Positions 52,337 through 61,154 of a stretch of 64,000 bases of DNA are shown here, in pieces (the first letter of the stretch is position 1; each line of letters opens with the position of its first letter). A program made the position numbers and the translations under genes. The stretch is from assembly GCF_019249725.2 (NCBI RefSeq), contig NZ_CP137559.1:353501-417500 (forward strand), in the 5' to 3' direction. Under the pieces are notes generated by a model. It did no database searches. It was not told the origin of the DNA and saw only the letters and a list, made by a program, of their open reading frames with translations. This DNA is from Segatella hominis. Its GTDB lineage: Bacteria > Bacteroidota > Bacteroidia > Bacteroidales > Bacteroidaceae.

Positions 52337-53041
52337 ATGAAGAAATTCTTTACTCTTATTGCCGCTGTCGCTATGGCAGCAAGTATGAACGCTCAGGGAA
52401 CTTACGCAGTAGCGGAAGGTGATAAGGTGACAGCTGGTGATCAGATTACATCTGTAAACAATGTAACTTTGACTTATTGCGAGAATGCTGGTACTGCTTT
52501 TGCGGTAGGTAAGGCTACGGACAATTGGGCTGATGCAGACTTTACAGCTTATGTTTGTGGTAAGAGCAACGGTAAGTTGGTGTCAGATGCAGCGCCAACT
52601 GGTTGTGTTTATAAGTTCGAAACAGTAAAGGCTGGTTCTCTAACAGTAGGTGTTCAGTTGAATGGAAACAAGGGTTTCCATATCCTGGATGCAGAATTTG
52701 CTGAGGTAGCTCCTGCTTCTTATAATTTGCCTGCTGCCAAGGATGGTGATTCTCAGGAGTTCACACAGAACGACAAGGGCGAGAATATTGTTTCTGTAAA
52801 GTCTAATGGTACTGTAACATTCAGCGTTGCTGAGGGTGGTACATACTATGTACTCGCTGCTGGTACTAAGCTGGGCTTCTTCGGCTTCAAGTATGTGACA
52901 GGCACATCTACTGGCATTTCTGATATCCAAGCTCCAAAGTCTTCTAAAGATGGCGCAACATTCAATCTCTTAGGTCAGAAAGTTGCAAATGATGCTAAGG
53001 GTATTGTTATCAAGAATGGAAAAAAGTTCATTAATAAATAA
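52337..53041 (+). CDS. Secreted protein of unknown function, co-regulated with the pectinesterase
   Basis: 234 residues: signal peptide (LIAAVAMAASMNAQG), about 160 residues rich in beta strands with no recognised catalytic motif (VYKFETVKAGSLTVGVQLNG, GTYYVLAAGTKLGFFGFKYV), and a sorting-type tail (FNLLGQKVANDAKGIVIKNG then KKFINK) nearly the same as that of the protein at 55291. It resembles the small beta-sandwich modules in the front part of the pectinesterase, so a glycan-binding role is possible but not shown. It shares its operator with that enzyme. Confidence 0.8.
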   Translation: MKKFFTLIAAVAMAASMNAQGTYAVAEGDKVTAGDQITSVNNVTLTYCENAGTAFAVGKATDNWADADFTAYVCGKSNGKLVSDAAPTGCVYKFETVKAGSLTVGVQLNGNKGFHILDAEFAEVAPASYNLPAAKDGDSQEFTQNDKGENIVSVKSNGTVTFSVAEGGTYYVLAAGTKLGFFGFKYVTGTSTGISDIQAPKSSKDGATFNLLGQKVANDAKGIVIKNGKKFINK

Positions 53042-53099
53042 TTTCCTTTTGAAAGCGTAAAAAGGTTTATCATAGGTTTAAGGATATAGTTTAGTTACC

Positions 53100-53131
53100 C
53101 CCCTGTCGGCAATATGCTGGCAGGGGATTTT
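53100..53131 (+). terminator. Terminator after the secreted protein gene
   Basis: CCCCTG (53100-53105) pairs with CAGGGG (53121-53126), with partial inner pairing, then a T-rich run. Confidence 0.7.
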
Positions 53132-53186
53132 TATTTGTTTTATCTTGCGATATAATCTATCTTTTTCTATGATATGGTATGGTTCC

Positions 53187-53216
53187 GACAAGGTTATCCT
53201 ATTTGATAACCTTGTC
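53187..53216 (-). terminator. Hairpin inside the end of the pectate lyase gene
   Basis: GACAAGGTTATC (53187-53198) and GATAACCTTGTC (53205-53216) are perfect inverted copies. The right arm encodes the last residues of the lyase (DKVIK), so the coding end doubles as one arm of the likely terminator. Confidence 0.6.
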
Positions 53217-55019
53217 AGTCTTTATTGTCCCATTCGTCAATTCTATCTTTCTGATGTTTACTCCTTTATTGGGAGTAGGTAACTTTGTCCCATTCAGGGT
53301 ATAGTAAGTGATGGATTTGATGGCGCTATTGCCTACTTCCTGGTTATTCTCTATCTGAGAAATGCCGGTGGAAACGGTAGTTGGATAATACTCATCTACT
53401 TCTGAAAGGGCATCCTGGTTTTCTACCTTCATGATATTCTCTACCAGAGAGTTGGCATAGACTTCGATGTTTGTATAATAACCCTTCTCGTCGAGCGAGT
53501 AGGTGAGGGCATCAGAAGCGTCGTTTGGATTCAAGCCATTCGCCTTCTCCCATTCGTCTGGTATGCCATCCTTGTCTGTATCAAAGTCGGCAGGACGTGT
53601 GCCGGTTCCGAAGTTGTCTTCTGTATATCCATTCACATCTGATACCTTGTCGATGATTCCTGGCGATTGGGTGATGCTTCCTTTGTAAGTAGCGGTACCT
53701 GTCTTGGCTTCTTCCATGTATCGAGCATCTATTTCGTCGCGATAGAGGGATGCTCCCACATAGGCTAAAACCTTTTCGTATGCTTCGGCAGCAGAGTGGG
53801 TGGTTACTTGTCCTGTTGGAGCTGGTTCATCCATCTTGATTTTGACGCACGACTTGCCACTGATAGTGGTATGAGCCACAGCATCGCCATAGTAGTTGTT
53901 CGCGTCCGGACTATAGTATTCACCGTTCAGGCTTGGAATACCCTTGTCGTAGCTTATGCCCTTCCAGTCTTTGTTCTCCGTCTTCTGACCCTTCGTGGTT
54001 TCTGTCGTATTACCATTGATATAGTAACGGCTGGTCATGTCGTATAGTTCTGGATGATTTTTGTCGGAGTTGCTCTGTGTAGAAAGTGTGACAAGGGTGA
54101 TACGGTCTTGGCTTCCTCGCTCTTTACCTGTGCTCACATCCACCTTGAGTCCATTCAAAGTTGTACCTTTCAAACTATGGCTGGGACCAGCCTTGTAGTA
54201 GTTGTTGACGATATTGATCTGTCCGCCACCAGGACCGCCATAGCAGGTTCCTTGTGCATTATACATCACGCAGTTACGGAAATCCACGTTTTCAGCCTGC
54301 ACGGTGTTTTGCCATTTATAGGTATCGTAATCCTTGTTGCTGGTGTATCCTGTCCATCCATATCTGGCACCATTGAATCGAGGACCACGGTTCATGAGAT
54401 GAGCTACAAAGTTATGGTGGAAGCTTGCCAACTTACCGCCCCAAATACCACCATAGCCGTGTGCTCCCTTGGAGTGACCTGGGTTGGTGAGGCTTTCTGC
54501 TACAGTACACCACTGCATGGTGAAATTGTTGTTGTCGTAGAAAGAGGCTACTTCATCAATACTCCAACTCAAGGAGCAATGGTCGTAAATAATGCCGGTC
54601 TTGTTGCGCTGCCATGAAGCATCAGCTCCGTCGTTGATGTCTTTCTCTTGTCCACGGCGAATGCGAAGGAAGCGGATGATGTTGTTGCTGCCCGGTTGAA
54701 CCGTATAATAGCGCAGGGTGATGCCTGGAGATGGGGCAGTCTGTCCAAGAATCGTGATATTGTCTGCGAATTTAAGGTCAGACTTCAGCGCAATCACACC
54801 AGCCACATCGAAGACGATGATCTTATTGCCTGACTTGACAGCCTCTCTGAAAGAGCCAGTTCCGCTGTCATTGAGATTCGTTACGTGTACGATTTTGCCG
54901 CCTCTACCACCCGTTACGTATCTTCCGTGACCTTCGGCTCCAGGAAAGGCAGGGGCTTGCGCCATGGATGCTGCGCTGATGAGCGAAGCAGCCAATAGTG
55001 TAAAAACTTTCTGTTTCAT
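53199..55019 (-). CDS. PL1-family pectate lyase with type IX-like sorting tail
   Basis: 606 residues. Signal peptide (LLAASLISAASMAQ), then a right-handed beta-helix lyase: AFPGAEGHGRYVTGGRGGKI, VTNLNDSGTGSFREAVKSGN, IIYDHCSLSWSIDEVASFYD and LMNRGPRFNGARYGW with the catalytic Arg region. A Ca-binding-like DTDKDGIPDEWEKANGLNP stretch (thrombospondin type 3-like) lies at about 480-500. The C-terminus (YYTLNGTKLPTPNKGVNIRK) is sorting-type. It cleaves demethylated homogalacturonan by beta-elimination, the step after the CE8 enzyme. Its promoter lacks the shared operator. Confidence 0.9.
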   Translation of the reverse strand: MKQKVFTLLAASLISAASMAQAPAFPGAEGHGRYVTGGRGGKIVHVTNLNDSGTGSFREAVKSGNKIIVFDVAGVIALKSDLKFADNITILGQTAPSPGITLRYYTVQPGSNNIIRFLRIRRGQEKDINDGADASWQRNKTGIIYDHCSLSWSIDEVASFYDNNNFTMQWCTVAESLTNPGHSKGAHGYGGIWGGKLASFHHNFVAHLMNRGPRFNGARYGWTGYTSNKDYDTYKWQNTVQAENVDFRNCVMYNAQGTCYGGPGGGQINIVNNYYKAGPSHSLKGTTLNGLKVDVSTGKERGSQDRITLVTLSTQSNSDKNHPELYDMTSRYYINGNTTETTKGQKTENKDWKGISYDKGIPSLNGEYYSPDANNYYGDAVAHTTISGKSCVKIKMDEPAPTGQVTTHSAAEAYEKVLAYVGASLYRDEIDARYMEEAKTGTATYKGSITQSPGIIDKVSDVNGYTEDNFGTGTRPADFDTDKDGIPDEWEKANGLNPNDASDALTYSLDEKGYYTNIEVYANSLVENIMKVENQDALSEVDEYYPTTVSTGISQIENNQEVGNSAIKSITYYTLNGTKLPTPNKGVNIRKIELTNGTIKTDKVIK

Positions 55020-55086
55020 TTGTTTCAGTATGTTATTTTGTTAGATTCTTTTTATCTGATAATTTGTTTTGAAACTAATATATTAA

Positions 55087-55094
55087 CAAAGTTA
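55087..55094 (-). promoter_or_regulatory. -7 box TAACTTTG for the pectate lyase
   Basis: CAAAGTTA on the + strand, 67 nt before the ATG at 55019. No CG-centred palindrome stands 42 nt upstream, unlike the other five pectin-region promoters. Confidence 0.5.
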
Positions 55095-55192
55095 AGCATA
55101 AAATATGTAATAAGTGGAGTTTTCCTTTTCTTTTATATATTTTTATGACAAAATGGGCCTTCTTCATGGTGTGATTGAATGTAGAGAATAAA

Positions 55193-55234
55193 AAATCCCA
55201 GTTTCTCGTCTGTTACAACGTGAAACTGGGATTT
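55193..55234 (-). terminator. Terminator of the gene ending at 55291
   Basis: AAATCCCAGTTTC (55193-55205) and GAAACTGGGATTT (55222-55234) form a perfect 13-bp stem. Confidence 0.85.
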
Positions 55235-55290
55235 GATGTTAGGGGATCTGATAAATGGAATTGTATCCTATCAGATTATTTTGTTTACTT

Positions 55291-56556
55291 TTACTTCTGG
55301 ATAAACTTCTTGCCAGCCTTAATAACGACACCCTTGTATTCCTTACCTACCTTCTGACCAGCGAGGTTGTAAGCAGGAGCATTAGCGTCAGCTGCCTCGG
55401 GTGTAATGTTGTTGATACCTGTTGGTACAGGAGCAGAGATAGGAGCAAATTCTTTAATGATGTTACCGCTCAACTTAGCTGTGACAAAGATACCAGTTAC
55501 GTCAAAACCTTCACCATCTGTGATGTTAGTCTTGGTTTTGAATTTGTCGTAAATCATAACTTTATCAGTACCATTTGTAAGATATTGATTAGTATAAGTT
55601 CCTGAAGTTTCAGATATTATATTTGCATTCTCTACTGTTACAAGATCGCAAAGATATTTATTTGTTGTGAGGTCTGCTACTGTAACCTTAGTAGGAACTG
55701 CGGTTTCTCCGTCTGTAATAGTTAACTTTTCTGCAGATGTATTTGCGGTCTTTGTAGCCTCAGGCAATTCGTTGAAAGGAGAGTATGTAACCTCTACTGT
55801 ACCATTGATTACCTGATTTACATTTAATTCCAAATCTGTATTGAAGAACTGAATAGCACCTGATGCATCGCGAACATAGTACTCTGTGTTTGTTGCACCT
55901 GATTTTGTTGTGTAAACGTTCTTGTAAACTACTTGCGCATTCTTGAGAGTTAAAGTAGCAGTTGTTCCACTTGCCAAAGCCTTGAATGCTGCAATATTTT
56001 CAACTTTGGTTTCTTCTACAGGAGGAGTAGGAGTTTCTCCACCACCTTGACCATCAGAGGTGATGTCAACTTTGTCTACATTAAACTGTCCAGCTCTTGT
56101 TTTTTCAGCTGTTCCATATGCGTTTTTGTCGCCAACTGTTAATGTTACAGATGAAGAACCATTGGTGTTTTCCCATGTTGCTGTACCACTATTTACATCC
56201 ACGGTCATTGTGCCTTCTGATGCAGTTACAATGGCCCATTGTCTTTTACCCGCTTTAGATATAGTAAAGACCATTTTTGTCATTTTGGCACCGCTTATGG
56301 TAATGGTGTTCTTGGCATAGTGGCGTAGGTCTTTGGAGCTGGTATTTTGGGTTGGTACAGTTTGACCCTTATTTTTCTTTGCTGTAAATGTGAAGTCGCC
56401 TGATGTGAAAGTATAGCCGTTGTTTTCCTTGTTGTTTTCATCACTAACAGTTTTAACAGCAAGTTTTGTAAAATCAATGGTTGATACACCAGCAAAGCTG
56501 ACATTAGCAATTAATGCCAATACAGCGATCATTGAAATGCGTAAAATTTTATTCAT
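55291..56556 (-). CDS. Secreted protein with beta-sandwich and OB-fold-like regions, function unknown
   Basis: 421 residues. Signal peptide (ISMIAVLALIANVSFAG), a first region of about 150 residues beginning VSTIDFTKLAVKTVSDENNK and containing GYTFTSGDFTFTAKKNKGQT, a Gly/Pro/Thr linker (GQGGGETPTPPVEETK), then an OB-fold-like region (ATLTLKNAQVVYKNVYTTKS, EYYVRDASGAIQFFNTDLEL, VINGTVEVTYSPFNELPEAT). The tail (APAYNLAGQKVGKEYKGVVI then KAGKKFIQK) matches the one at 52337. No catalytic residues can be assigned. It lies among pectin genes but lacks their operator. Confidence 0.78.
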   Translation of the reverse strand: MNKILRISMIAVLALIANVSFAGVSTIDFTKLAVKTVSDENNKENNGYTFTSGDFTFTAKKNKGQTVPTQNTSSKDLRHYAKNTITISGAKMTKMVFTISKAGKRQWAIVTASEGTMTVDVNSGTATWENTNGSSSVTLTVGDKNAYGTAEKTRAGQFNVDKVDITSDGQGGGETPTPPVEETKVENIAAFKALASGTTATLTLKNAQVVYKNVYTTKSGATNTEYYVRDASGAIQFFNTDLELNVNQVINGTVEVTYSPFNELPEATKTANTSAEKLTITDGETAVPTKVTVADLTTNKYLCDLVTVENANIISETSGTYTNQYLTNGTDKVMIYDKFKTKTNITDGEGFDVTGIFVTAKLSGNIIKEFAPISAPVPTGINNITPEAADANAPAYNLAGQKVGKEYKGVVIKAGKKFIQK

Positions 56557-56671
56557 AAACGTAAGATTTAAAAGATTAATTAATGTTTTATTTAACTCTT
56601 AGGTGAAGAAATTGCAAACGAGCGCAATGAAAGACAACTTTCAGATTGCCGAGTGCTCTTATCTTCTTTTG

Positions 56672-56679
56672 CAAAGATA
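56672..56679 (-). promoter_or_regulatory. -7 box TATCTTTG for the gene at 55291-56556
   Basis: CAAAGATA on the + strand, 115 nt before the ATG at 56556. No shared operator upstream. Confidence 0.55.
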
Positions 56680-56749
56680 GTAAAAATATGAATTGGTTGT
56701 TTCAAAAAACGTATTAAAATTTGATGAATATACCAAAAAACACAAAAAA

Positions 56750-56785
56750 AGGTGGAAAAGAACATTAATAAGTCCTTTTCCACCT
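56750..56785 (-). terminator. Terminator of the GH28-GH105 gene
   Basis: AGGTGGAAAAG (56750-56760) and CTTTTCCACCT (56775-56785) form a perfect 11-bp stem. Confidence 0.85.
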
Positions 56786-56852
56786 CAGTATTTTCTAAAT
56801 TTTCTGTGTATTACAGTTCTCCTGTGCGTTCAGGTAGCTCTATATCAGCAAG

Positions 56853-59468
56853 TTATTCTGCCTTTAGTCCCTGCTGTTCCATCTCCAAACTTGCCCAGAT
56901 AAATGGACCTACACCCTTAGGGTCATTGTCACGGATTGGTTCGCTCATGTAATATTCAAAGCTTCCGTCACGCTTATAGTTTGGCTTCTTTACGTATGGA
57001 CCATCGCCAGGACCGAGACCGCTTACACTGCAGCACTTGGTCAGACTGATGGTCTTGTCAGGGTTCACCTGGATGAATTCCTTCAAGATTCCCTTGTAAG
57101 CCTTGATGCCGGCATCACGATATTGTTCTGCGAGGTAACCCTTGCGATAACCCTTCAGGAGTACATAGGCAAACATGCTGGATGCTGTACTCTCCAGATA
57201 GTTGCGAGGATCCTTTACGTCCATCACGTCATACCATACACCGGTTTTCTTATCCTGATACTTCACGACACTTGCCATCGCCTTGTTGAGCAGTTCGATC
57301 ACTTCACCACGGCGGGCATAGTCCTCTGGCATTGCATCGAGACATTCGGTCATTGCCATCACATACCATCCCAAGGCTCTTGCCCAGGTATGCTGGCTCT
57401 TACCATTTTCTTTGTCAGCCCAGAACTGCTGATGTGTCTCATCCCAAGCATGTTTCCAGAGCTGAGTCTTTTCATCGTATGTACGCTTGTCAGTCTTGAT
57501 CATCTGGTCAACGGCATCATCGAGGTATTTCTTTGCCTTCTTTGGTTTCATGGTCTGCACCGCATAGTTGCAGTAGAAAGGCAAGCCCATAAAGATACCG
57601 TCGAGCCAAACCTGATTGGCATAGATAGCTTTGTGCCAATAAACACCTTCCTTGGTACGAGGTTGCTTCTGCAACTGCTTGAAGAGTGTCTTCAGTGCCT
57701 TGTCGGTACCCTCAGAAGGGAAGAGATTGTGCATACGGAGGATGAATTTAGCCGTGCGAACATTGTCGAGATTGAAATCCTCGTACTTGTAACCGGTGAT
57801 ATTGCCCTGTTCGTCAATCATCTTGGCAGGGTATTCCTTCAGGTAGTTGAGGATAGCCTCATTGTTGGCTTCTGCATCCTTGCCCTTGAAAGTGCTCTTT
57901 TTGTCCTTATAATATAAATAGGTGTCGAGCATACCTTCCATCTCGATGCCCATCACGTAGCTCCACTTAGGTTTGCTGCTGAAATCGAGCAGGTATGGAT
58001 GAGCCACACGGCTCATCTCGCTATGGGTAAGCCACTCGCTGTATGCCTGGTATGGACGGTCTTCCTTGTTGAGAACGAGGGAACCGTTGATGATGAGATT
58101 GTCGAACTTCACATCACGGGTCTTGCCGGTAATCTTGACAGGCTGTTTGATGACGCCATCAAACTTACAGTTCTTGACGGTGATATCAGTTACGTTCTCT
58201 ACCTGGTCGCGACCAACGATGAGCACGCCATAGTTGCTCTTCTTGCAGGTTACATTTTCCACATACACCTGAGATACGCTTGGTTCAAAACCGCGATAGC
58301 AGATCTCCTTTGGCTCGTAGTCGAGGTTGATCTTTACGACAGCTTCCTTACATTGTCCCACAGTGACGTTGCGCATGTTGATGTTCTTGATGACACCACC
58401 GCGGCAGTTGTTGGTCTTGATGCGCAGGATGCGGTCGAGGTGAGGAGAGTCCATTTCGCAATCTTCTGCATATACATTCTCGCATCCGCCAGAGATTTCA
58501 CTTCCGATTACCACACCTCCATGTCCATCTTCCATCTTACAGTTGCGGATGATGATGTTTTTGGAAGGTTGGTTCCAGAGGCGACCATCATTGTTGCGTC
58601 CGCTCTTGATGGCGATACAGTCATCGCCGGTATGGAAGATACAGTTCTGGATAAGCACATTCTCGCAAGCCTCAGGGTCGCATCCGTCACCATTAGGACC
58701 TTCATTCCAGATGGTCACACCATCTACGGTGATGTTCTTGGAGAGCAGAGGATGGATAACCCAGAAAGGAGAGTTGAGCATCTTGACACCCTGGATGAGG
58801 ATGCGCTCAGAACGTACGAAGTTGACGAGCTGTGGGCGCAGCCCTTGTCCCTTACCAAATTTTCTTTCGTCGAAAGGCACGCCGTCTTCAGCCTGTTTCA
58901 GCAATTTGGCACGTGAGCCGAGTCGCTGTGCTTCCTTGGTTATGCCTTCCTGATAACCGAAACGTGGATGCCCATTCATAGGCCACCAGGTCTCGTTGTT
59001 ACCACCACCGTCGATGGTACCCTTACCCGTGATGGCGATGTCAGTCACCTTGTAGCCATAGATGCATGGAGAATAGTTCCAACAAGCCAGACCTTCCCAA
59101 GAAGTACGGACGAGTGGATAGAGATTGGTATCGAAAGCGAATTTCAGCGTCGCACCTTCCTCGAGAACGAGGTTGACATGACTTTTCATTTCGATGGCAC
59201 CTGTGTTCCAGGTTCCTTTCGGTACAATCACCTTACCGCCACCTTTTTTGGAAACCAGAGAGATGAGTCGGTTGATAGCCTTCTGGTTTTGGGCTGCAGA
59301 CGCATTGGTCTTGGCACCAAAAGAAGAGATGACAAACTGGCGCTCATGAAGTTGAGGCTTTAGAATACTTTGTTCGATCTGCTTGTACTCCTGTTCGTTC
59401 CATCCCGATGCAAAAGCGAGGGTAGGGAAGAGTAGTAAGGCAAGCAGCAACGTTTTTAAGTGTTTCAT
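56853..59468 (-). CDS. GH28-GH105 fusion enzyme
   Basis: 871 residues. After a signal peptide (LLLALLLFPTLAFASG) the first half, to about residue 460, is GH28 with all signatures: NGDGCDPEACENVLIQNC, HTGDDCIAIKSG, DGHGGVVIGSE and RILRIKTNNC. From about 480 to the end is a GH105 unsaturated uronyl hydrolase (alpha/alpha barrel): VWLDGIFMGLPFYCNYAV, HTWARALGWYVMAMTECLDA, YLESTASSMFAYVLLKGY. One protein could therefore cleave galacturonan and remove the unsaturated end sugar left by lyases such as the PL1 enzyme nearby. No sorting tail is seen, so it is probably periplasmic. Confidence 0.92.
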   Translation of the reverse strand: MKHLKTLLLALLLFPTLAFASGWNEQEYKQIEQSILKPQLHERQFVISSFGAKTNASAAQNQKAINRLISLVSKKGGGKVIVPKGTWNTGAIEMKSHVNLVLEEGATLKFAFDTNLYPLVRTSWEGLACWNYSPCIYGYKVTDIAITGKGTIDGGGNNETWWPMNGHPRFGYQEGITKEAQRLGSRAKLLKQAEDGVPFDERKFGKGQGLRPQLVNFVRSERILIQGVKMLNSPFWVIHPLLSKNITVDGVTIWNEGPNGDGCDPEACENVLIQNCIFHTGDDCIAIKSGRNNDGRLWNQPSKNIIIRNCKMEDGHGGVVIGSEISGGCENVYAEDCEMDSPHLDRILRIKTNNCRGGVIKNINMRNVTVGQCKEAVVKINLDYEPKEICYRGFEPSVSQVYVENVTCKKSNYGVLIVGRDQVENVTDITVKNCKFDGVIKQPVKITGKTRDVKFDNLIINGSLVLNKEDRPYQAYSEWLTHSEMSRVAHPYLLDFSSKPKWSYVMGIEMEGMLDTYLYYKDKKSTFKGKDAEANNEAILNYLKEYPAKMIDEQGNITGYKYEDFNLDNVRTAKFILRMHNLFPSEGTDKALKTLFKQLQKQPRTKEGVYWHKAIYANQVWLDGIFMGLPFYCNYAVQTMKPKKAKKYLDDAVDQMIKTDKRTYDEKTQLWKHAWDETHQQFWADKENGKSQHTWARALGWYVMAMTECLDAMPEDYARRGEVIELLNKAMASVVKYQDKKTGVWYDVMDVKDPRNYLESTASSMFAYVLLKGYRKGYLAEQYRDAGIKAYKGILKEFIQVNPDKTISLTKCCSVSGLGPGDGPYVKKPNYKRDGSFEYYMSEPIRDNDPKGVGPFIWASLEMEQQGLKAE

Positions 59469-59546
59469 GCTTGTTGTTCTGTTTGTAGATTTATATTAAA
59501 TTTTGATTTGGCTTGGTTTAGAACCTTATCTTTTATAAAGATACTG

Positions 59547-59554
59547 CAAAGATA
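59547..59554 (-). promoter_or_regulatory. -7 box TATCTTTG for the GH28-GH105 gene
   Basis: CAAAGATA on the + strand, 78 nt before the ATG at 59468. No CG-centred palindrome at the 42-nt position. Confidence 0.55.
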
Positions 59555-59615
59555 CGATTTTATTTTGTAATGTACACGCACACAATGTTAAAAAAGTAAT
59601 TTTGCCTTAAAAAAG

Positions 59616-59647
59616 TTTGGAGATAATCGGAAAAAGGCGTATATTTG
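59616..59647 (+). promoter_or_regulatory. Promoter of the candidate small RNA
   Basis: TTTG (59616-59619), 20 nt, TATATTTG (59640-59647). Transcription should start a few bases after 59650. Confidence 0.75.
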
Positions 59648-59651
59648 CACC

Positions 59652-59723
59652 CGTAATACTTTAAAGCCGTTTGCTTCAAAGTATTCATTTTTGGTTGGCT
59701 ACGTCCTGTAACCAACCTTTTTT
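59652..59723 (+). ncRNA. Candidate small RNA of about 70 nt with two hairpins
   Basis: A canonical promoter is followed at once by hairpin 1, AATACTTTAAAGC (59655-59667) with GCTTCAAAGTATT (59673-59685, 12 of 13 pairs, loop CGTTT), then hairpin 2, GGTTGG (59693-59698) with CCAACC (59712-59717) and inner TAC/GTA pairs, then TTTTTT (59718-59723), an intrinsic terminator. There is no useful open frame, so the unit looks like a free-standing RNA gene between the GH28-GH105 gene and the ECF sigma gene, which has its own promoter 11 nt later. I do not recognise the family. The exact 5' end is an estimate. Confidence 0.65.
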
Positions 59724-59733
59724 ATGTTAAAAT

Positions 59734-59765
59734 TTTGGTGGTTTCTCAGAAAATTATTATCTTTG
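59734..59765 (+). promoter_or_regulatory. Promoter of the ECF sigma gene
   Basis: TTTG (59734-59737), 20 nt, TATCTTTG (59758-59765), then a leader of about 80 nt. Confidence 0.75.
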
Positions 59766-59854
59766 CCAACGATAATTAACTTATATTGTGCAATTCTTAA
59801 AAAAAATAGCCTATTGATAAGACATTTACTTAATTAAAAATAAAGGATTAAGAA

Positions 59855-60451
59855 ATGAGAAATCTACAAGATTTGACCGACGAGGAGTTGGCCCTTCTTT
59901 ATGTCGAAGGTAACAATCGTGCCTTTGACTTACTGCTTTCGCGCAATGAAGTGAAGTTGTTTACATACATCATGTTCTTTGTGCGTGATCAAGAGGTGGC
60001 TAATGACATCTTCCAGGAAACCTTTTTGAAGGTGGTAAGCAAACTTCAGAACCACGAATATTCTGCAAACGGAAAATTCGGAGGCTGGTTGTTGCGTATT
60101 GCTCATAACGTCATGATGGATATGTATCGTGGTCAGCGCTATAAGTATGTCGTAGAATCGAAAGACGACAATGATCTGTCTAATATCAGTGGTGATGATT
60201 TGTTGGAAGCAAATGCAGAAGTTAATTTGATTAATATCCAGATTCTTTCTGATGTCAGAAAGATGATGGAGCAGTTGCCTATTTTACAGCGTGAAGTAGT
60301 GTATATGCGCTACTATCAGCAACTCACATTCAAGGAAATCGCTGAGGCTACAGGTGTAAGTATCAATACCAGTCTCGGAAGAATGCGCTATGCTCTTCTC
60401 AATCTTCGCAGAATGGCTAAGAAGCATGACGTATATCTTCAGTTAGACTAG
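59855..60451 (+). CDS. ECF-type RNA polymerase sigma factor
   Basis: 198 residues, full length. Region 2: LYVEGNNRAFDLLLSRNEVK and NDIFQETFLKVVSKLQNHEY, with KFGGWLLRIAHNVMMDMYR for promoter melting. Region 4: LPILQREVVYMRYYQQLTFK then EIAEATGVSINTSLGRMRYA. No FecR-type or other anti-sigma gene is adjacent, and the next gene is convergent, so regulation must be by another route. It has its own consensus promoter and a candidate small RNA directly upstream. Target genes unknown. Confidence 0.92.
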   Translation: MRNLQDLTDEELALLYVEGNNRAFDLLLSRNEVKLFTYIMFFVRDQEVANDIFQETFLKVVSKLQNHEYSANGKFGGWLLRIAHNVMMDMYRGQRYKYVVESKDDNDLSNISGDDLLEANAEVNLINIQILSDVRKMMEQLPILQREVVYMRYYQQLTFKEIAEATGVSINTSLGRMRYALLNLRRMAKKHDVYLQLD

Positions 60452-60476
60452 TATTGGATATTTTATTTCCGGAGGC

Positions 60477-61142
60477 TTAATCCTCTGGCTGTTTCAATTC
60501 TTTGAGGGCATGGATGGTGGAAATAGGATCTGTGCTCTTAAACACATAACTTCCACTTACCAGTACGTTGACTCCTGCTTTGGCCAGGCGTGGGGCTGTT
60601 TCTGCCTGTACGCCACCATCTACTTCGATGAGGGCGTTGGAGTGTGAATCCTTGATGAGTTTTCTCAGTCTTTCCACCTTCTTGATGGTGTTCTCGATGA
60701 ACTTCTGTCCTCCGAAACCTGGGTTTACACTCATCAGCAATACCATATCTACATCGCAGATGATATCTTCCAGTACGCAGACTGGAGTAGATGGATTCAG
60801 TGTAACACCTGCTTTCATGCCAGCTGCATGAATCTGCTGGATGATACGGTGCAGGTGGGTACATGCTTCGTAATGTACATTCATCATCATGGCACCAGTC
60901 TTGGCAGTCTGCTCGATGTATTCTTCCGGATGTGCTATCATGAAATGCACATCAAGAGGTTTTTTGCAAACCTTGGCTACGGCTTCAAGAACAGGAAAAC
61001 CAAAAGAGATATTGGGCACGAATACCCCATCCATAATGTCCATGTGGAGCCAGTCGGCTTCACTCTGATTAATCATTTCAACTTCGCTTTTCAGATCCAA
61101 AAAATTGGCTGAAAGCAAAGATGGTGATACCAATGTCTTCAT
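60477..61142 (-). CDS. rpe: Ribulose-phosphate 3-epimerase
   Basis: 221 residues. Family signatures: LVSPSLLSANFLDLKSEVEM, WLHMDIMDGVFVPNISFG, LDVHFMIAHPEEYI, MSVNPGFGGQKFIENTIKKV and ALIEVDGGVQAETAPRLA, including the metal-binding His/Asp residues. It interconverts ribulose-5-phosphate and xylulose-5-phosphate in the pentose phosphate pathway. It lies 12 nt behind the 42-residue gene at 61155-61283, so the two are probably co-transcribed. Confidence 0.95.
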   Translation of the reverse strand: MKTLVSPSLLSANFLDLKSEVEMINQSEADWLHMDIMDGVFVPNISFGFPVLEAVAKVCKKPLDVHFMIAHPEEYIEQTAKTGAMMMNVHYEACTHLHRIIQQIHAAGMKAGVTLNPSTPVCVLEDIICDVDMVLLMSVNPGFGGQKFIENTIKKVERLRKLIKDSHSNALIEVDGGVQAETAPRLAKAGVNVLVSGSYVFKSTDPISTIHALKELKQPED

Positions 61143-61154
61143 ATTTTGAGTTCG

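Noticed and set aside
57999..58916. A 305-codon open frame on the plus strand
   Set aside because: Antisense to the GH28 half of the fusion enzyme, where all catalytic motifs are on the minus strand.
59597..59614. Expected position of the pectin operator for the GH28-GH105 gene
   Set aside because: The 18 bp there have no central CG and no symmetry; the same holds for the pectate lyase and the gene ending at 55291, so these three are not counted in the regulon.
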